From Stercoripulliclostridium_A sp045577735 (lineage in GTDB: Bacteria > Bacillota > Clostridia > Christensenellales > DTU072), in assembly GCA_045577735.1 (NCBI GenBank), contig JAZNIY010000019.1:1-64000 (forward strand): DNA of 64,000 nucleotides, given 5' to 3'. Positions within the stretch are counted from its first letter, which is position 1, and the number at the start of each line of letters is the position of its first letter. Of this stretch, positions 61,555-64,000 are shown one piece after another. The notes under the pieces are model-generated. The model was not told the origin of the DNA and made no database searches. It saw only the letters and a program-made list of their open reading frames with translations. The translations under genes were made by a program, and so were the position numbers.

Positions 61555-62187
61555 ATGAAAAAGAAAGTATTAATTATATTTGCAATACTTGCAATGGTAA
61601 CGATGGTATTTGCTGGATGTAAAGATACCAATGAAGAAGAAAAGCCCAGTAACGTTTACGATGACTTAAATGCTATGTCAGAAATGGAATATTCTAACGT
61701 TAACATGAGCGTTGAAACTCAATATAAAGGAATCACGTTGACAAGTAACTACACCATTTCAAATGGAACTAACAGCACAATGGTTTCATATTCAACACAA
61801 AAATTGGCTACCATCGAAGAGGACCAAGATGGGAACTACGTTGTACCAGATGAAATGATTATCACCAAAACTGGTAATGCTACTATAAAGAATGGTAAGG
61901 TGATAGAGCAATCTGATGCAAGTGAAGAAATACCTGTAAAGAGCTTGGAACAATTCAAATTAAAGTTTAAGGAAGTATATTTTTCCAATCAAAAAACCAT
62001 GTTTGAAAAGGATAGTTACTTCTTTAAAGCAAAAGTTGAAAGCCCCAAAGTTTTTACTGGCAATAACGAGTTTGATGGCAAAAACATGACAGTCGAAGTG
62101 CAATACAATGAGAAATTGGAAGTAGTTAAGATTAATTATACTTCTGCCAATGGGGCTCTAGTAAATGTTACGTATAGCTTTAGATAA
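61555..62187 (+). CDS. Hypothetical lipoprotein downstream of endonuclease I
   Basis: A protein of 210 residues. The signal peptide ends in lipobox FAGC with C22. The rest is beta-rich with alternating Thr/Ser/Asn and no cysteine, similar in style to LolA-like or DUF-type Gram-positive lipoproteins, but no family is recognised. It lies 12 bases after the endonuclease gene with AAGGAGAG between, so the two are co-transcribed. A role as partner or chaperone of the nuclease is possible. Confidence 0.6.
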   Translation: MKKKVLIIFAILAMVTMVFAGCKDTNEEEKPSNVYDDLNAMSEMEYSNVNMSVETQYKGITLTSNYTISNGTNSTMVSYSTQKLATIEEDQDGNYVVPDEMIITKTGNATIKNGKVIEQSDASEEIPVKSLEQFKLKFKEVYFSNQKTMFEKDSYFFKAKVESPKVFTGNNEFDGKNMTVEVQYNEKLEVVKINYTSANGALVNVTYSFR

Positions 62188-62206
62188 CTTAAATATAGTG
62201 ATAAAA

Positions 62207-62236
62207 AGAAGAGGGACCGTATAGTCCCTCTTTTTT
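62207..62236. terminator. Bidirectional terminator between convergent genes
   Basis: Stem AAGAGGGAC/GTCCCTCTT with loop CGTATA, T run after it and A run before it. Confidence 0.9.
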
Positions 62237-62239
62237 GTT

Positions 62240-62818
62240 TTAATTTTTTCTTAACACGGCGTTAATCCAACAATTATTCCTATTTAAAAGATCGTTAGAA
62301 ACGTAAGTGGAGACAATTGAAAAGCGTGATTCATCGCAAAGTTTCTTTAAAGAATTCTCGTCAACGTACTGATAAAACCTACCGTTTTCAATAGTTGTAC
62401 CACTGCCTAATTTCATAGAAACGTAAGCGATGCCATCCTCTTTTAGAGCTTTATTTATGCTGTTAAAAGCTAAAGGCAAATTGTCGGAATGTAATAGGGA
62501 GGCACATGCCCAAACTCCGTCAAAAACGTTGCTGTATGGTAATATATGAAAATCAGCAATATGGGCATTATAGCCATTATTGGTTGCCATAGCAACAAAT
62601 TCTTCCACAATATCTATACCTGTAACGTTGTATCCAAGGTTGGTAAAATAAGCAATATCTCGACCGCTACCAAAGCCAACGTCAAGAATATTGGCACCTT
62701 TTGGCAAGTAAGGAAGAAAGCGATCGTAATGCTCTTGCATATTTACTCCAAGAGTGGATGAAACGTACTCTTGACTATTTGAAGAATAGTACCTGTTAGT
62801 TAAATCTTTTGGGTTCAT
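62240..62818 (-). CDS. Class I SAM-dependent methyltransferase
   Basis: A protein of 192 residues. Motif I is ANILDVGFGSGRDIAYF near 45-61, followed by VTGIDIVEEF and the motif IV region FDGVWACASLLH. The acceptor is unknown; the plan fits small-molecule methyltransferases. The start at MNPKDL was chosen because its ATG overlaps the stop of the upstream gene (ATGA), giving translational coupling; a longer frame reads through that gene in another phase. Confidence 0.8.
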   Translation of the reverse strand: MNPKDLTNRYYSSNSQEYVSSTLGVNMQEHYDRFLPYLPKGANILDVGFGSGRDIAYFTNLGYNVTGIDIVEEFVAMATNNGYNAHIADFHILPYSNVFDGVWACASLLHSDNLPLAFNSINKALKEDGIAYVSMKLGSGTTIENGRFYQYVDENSLKKLCDESRFSIVSTYVSNDLLNRNNCWINAVLRKN

Positions 62819-63324
62819 AAATCTTTTTGTAAGGAGCTGGAGATTATCATTCTGGTCGGGAAAAACTCTCCCATTTGAATACCTACGATGCGAGCTTTTA
62901 GACACTCAAAGTTTGTCTCTAGCAACTCTTTTGCAGTTTTAACTTCTTCCTTAATGCCACAAAAAATTGTTGCGTGAGGGTGCCAAGGAAAACCATTTGC
63001 ATAATTATTATCAAATATATTGTGTAGTTTTAAAAGGTCTTCGTTTATTTCAGGCTCGATGAAAAGTACGCTATTATTAAAATGATTTACTTTATCTAGT
63101 TTTATATCGAATTCAAAGTTGGTTTGGCAAGTTTCTTTTATTCTAGATACAAGTTCATGTTCGCATTCAACAGGGAAACTACCTAGCGTGATGTGAAAAG
63201 GGATACCCATAGTTTGAGTACCAACGTAACCTAAATTAAAAACCTTTCTTTGATAATCATTTAGAATAGATTGGGTTTTATCATCGAATACCGCAAATAC
63301 TGTAAGGAATTTATCTTTTTTCAT
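62815..63324 (-). CDS. 2'-5' RNA ligase/2H phosphoesterase family protein
   Basis: A protein of 169 residues with two H-x-T motifs, FHITLGS near 43-49 and HPHATIF near 117-123, the two-histidine active site of LigT-like phosphoesterases. These open 2',3'-cyclic phosphates or 2'-5' linkages of RNA or nucleotides. AAGGAG precedes the start. It is coupled to the methyltransferase gene, so the pair may modify one substrate. Confidence 0.8.
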   Translation of the reverse strand: MKKDKFLTVFAVFDDKTQSILNDYQRKVFNLGYVGTQTMGIPFHITLGSFPVECEHELVSRIKETCQTNFEFDIKLDKVNHFNNSVLFIEPEINEDLLKLHNIFDNNYANGFPWHPHATIFCGIKEEVKTAKELLETNFECLKARIVGIQMGEFFPTRMIISSSLQKDL

Positions 63325-63442
63325 ATTTACTCCTTTTCACTCCTTATGGAAATAGTTTAACATAATACAAGAATAATGCACAATAAAATTTACTTCATTA
63401 TGGTATCATTTTTTATAATTATTTGTAAGAATTCTAATTTTA

Positions 63443-63471
63443 TATGGTATAATATATAAAAACATAAGGGG
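63443..63471 (+). promoter_or_regulatory. Extended -10 promoter and ribosome binding site of the GH43-like gene
   Basis: TGG-TATAAT (63445-63453) is an extended -10 element; the best -35 candidate, TTGTAA at 63423, is 19 bases away. AAGGGG (63466-63471) is nine bases before ATG 63481. Confidence 0.55.
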
Positions 63472-63480
63472 ATTGCAAGT

Positions 63481-64000
63481 ATGGTAAATTATATAGATGC
63501 AAATTTTGAAGAGATAGCAAACGGTGAGTTTTGTTTTTATGAAAATAACCCTGTAATTAAAGCTTTTGGGATTACGCCCATTGTAGCCGATCCCAGCGTT
63601 ATTACTCCCGCTGAAAGTCACGACGGTAGATGGCATTTGTTTTGCCATGCGCTGTTGGGCATATATTCTTACGTAAGTGACGACGGCATTGCGTGGGAAA
63701 GAGAAAAGAGGATTGTTCCTTGCGCTATGCGTCCCGATTGCAATTACATAGATGGAACTTATTATTTGTACTATGAGCAAACCGAGTCCCTTGCAAAAAA
63801 AGCATTATCATTTTTAGGTGGTAAATGGAGATCTAAAATATGTCTTATAACTTCAACCGACTTAAAAAATTGGTCTGAGCCCAGAACCATAATAGATAAT
63901 ACTCGCGATTATATGAGCGGTGAAAGAGGTGTGTCCATCTCGAACCCGTTTTTAGCAGGCGAAAATGGGAAATATCGTTTATATTTTTCAGCAGGTTTAA
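63481..64000 (+). CDS. GH43-like five-bladed beta-propeller glycosidase, 5' part only
   Basis: The frame is open from ATG 63481 to the end of the window (173 codons), so the gene continues outside. ADPSVITPAESHDGRWHLFC gives a family-typical first blade, followed by YSYVSDDGIAWERE, CAMRPDCNYIDGTYYLYYEQ, LITSTDLKNWSEP and SNPFLAGENGKYRLYFS, the repeated blade pattern of GH43/GH32-like enzymes. No signal peptide is present, so it should be cytoplasmic. The substrate and the catalytic acid cannot be named from this part. Confidence 0.7.
   Translation, partial: MVNYIDANFEEIANGEFCFYENNPVIKAFGITPIVADPSVITPAESHDGRWHLFCHALLGIYSYVSDDGIAWEREKRIVPCAMRPDCNYIDGTYYLYYEQTESLAKKALSFLGGKWRSKICLITSTDLKNWSEPRTIIDNTRDYMSGERGVSISNPFLAGENGKYRLYFSAGL

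Noticed and set aside
1..64000. tRNA, rRNA or known riboswitch elements
   Set aside because: No cloverleaf with a GGTTCGA-type T loop, no rRNA-like segment and no T-box or other known aptamer core was seen by eye; a covariance-model scan would be decisive.

Overview
The window reads as a chromosome segment of an AT-rich, Gram-positive-type anaerobe, most likely an uncultured gut Clostridia-like member of the Bacillota. The evidence is strong AGGAG ribosome binding sites, TTGACA/TATAAT promoters with 17-nt spacers, many lipoproteins with a lipobox followed by CGDK-like tails, surface proteins with bacterial Ig-like domains and CxxC modules, and a complete atpIBEFHAGDC operon whose c subunit looks sodium-type. 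The species cannot be named from the sequence alone. No rRNA, tRNA, CRISPR array or recognisable transposase was found.

Layout. 1-5.1 kb is an accessory island. Two 23S-rRNA-intervening-sequence (four-helix-bundle) genes each follow an array of short hairpins spaced by ATATCGA or ATATCAC every 23-25 nt, and each is followed by the same 55-nt flank. Between and after them lie a helicase with two predicted membrane helices and small cassette-like genes that share a second set of 3' elements. 5.1-11.4 kb holds small housekeeping and accessory genes (APH-type kinase, HIT-like protein, TfoX-N protein, YbaK, YczE-like protein, membrane M28 peptidase). 11.5-16.7 kb is a metabolic cluster: old-yellow-enzyme reductase, split aconitase X, a 3H-domain repressor and a nicotinamidase-like hydrolase. 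16.7-30.5 kb has an RlmI-type methyltransferase, an SGNH esterase, RlmA, a YgjP-type peptidase, an amidohydrolase, the Pit phosphate transporter with its DUF47 partner, a YfbR-like protein, a GPH symporter, a LOG protein, an S26-like protein and a large surface protein. 30.5-37.8 kb has a Nudix enzyme, a second old-yellow-enzyme reductase with an SDR, glutamine synthetase and two alpha/beta hydrolases.

37.9-44.7 kb is the ATP synthase operon. It has two unusual features: a c subunit with a carboxylate in both helices, and an epsilon subunit lacking its C-terminal helical domain. 44.8-47.5 kb holds two tandem DHH phosphoesterases and SurE.

47.6-62.2 kb is the most coherent candidate system. 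A minus-strand run encodes an RDD membrane protein, a complete CUT1-type ABC importer (ATPase, two permeases, binding lipoprotein), a staphylococcal-nuclease-like lipoprotein and a surface protein with OB-fold-like domains. Divergent from it are a surface-anchored endonuclease I and a lipoprotein. With NrnA, SurE, YfbR and Pit nearby, this suggests extracellular nucleic-acid breakdown and uptake of the products; that role is inference. The window ends with an RNA 2H phosphoesterase and methyltransferase pair and the start of a GH43-like beta-propeller gene.

One signal spans most of the window. Asn, Asp, His and Tyr codons are written with C rather than T before valine GTN codons, giving many ACGT sites. 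The helicase gene of the 5' island does not follow this rule.
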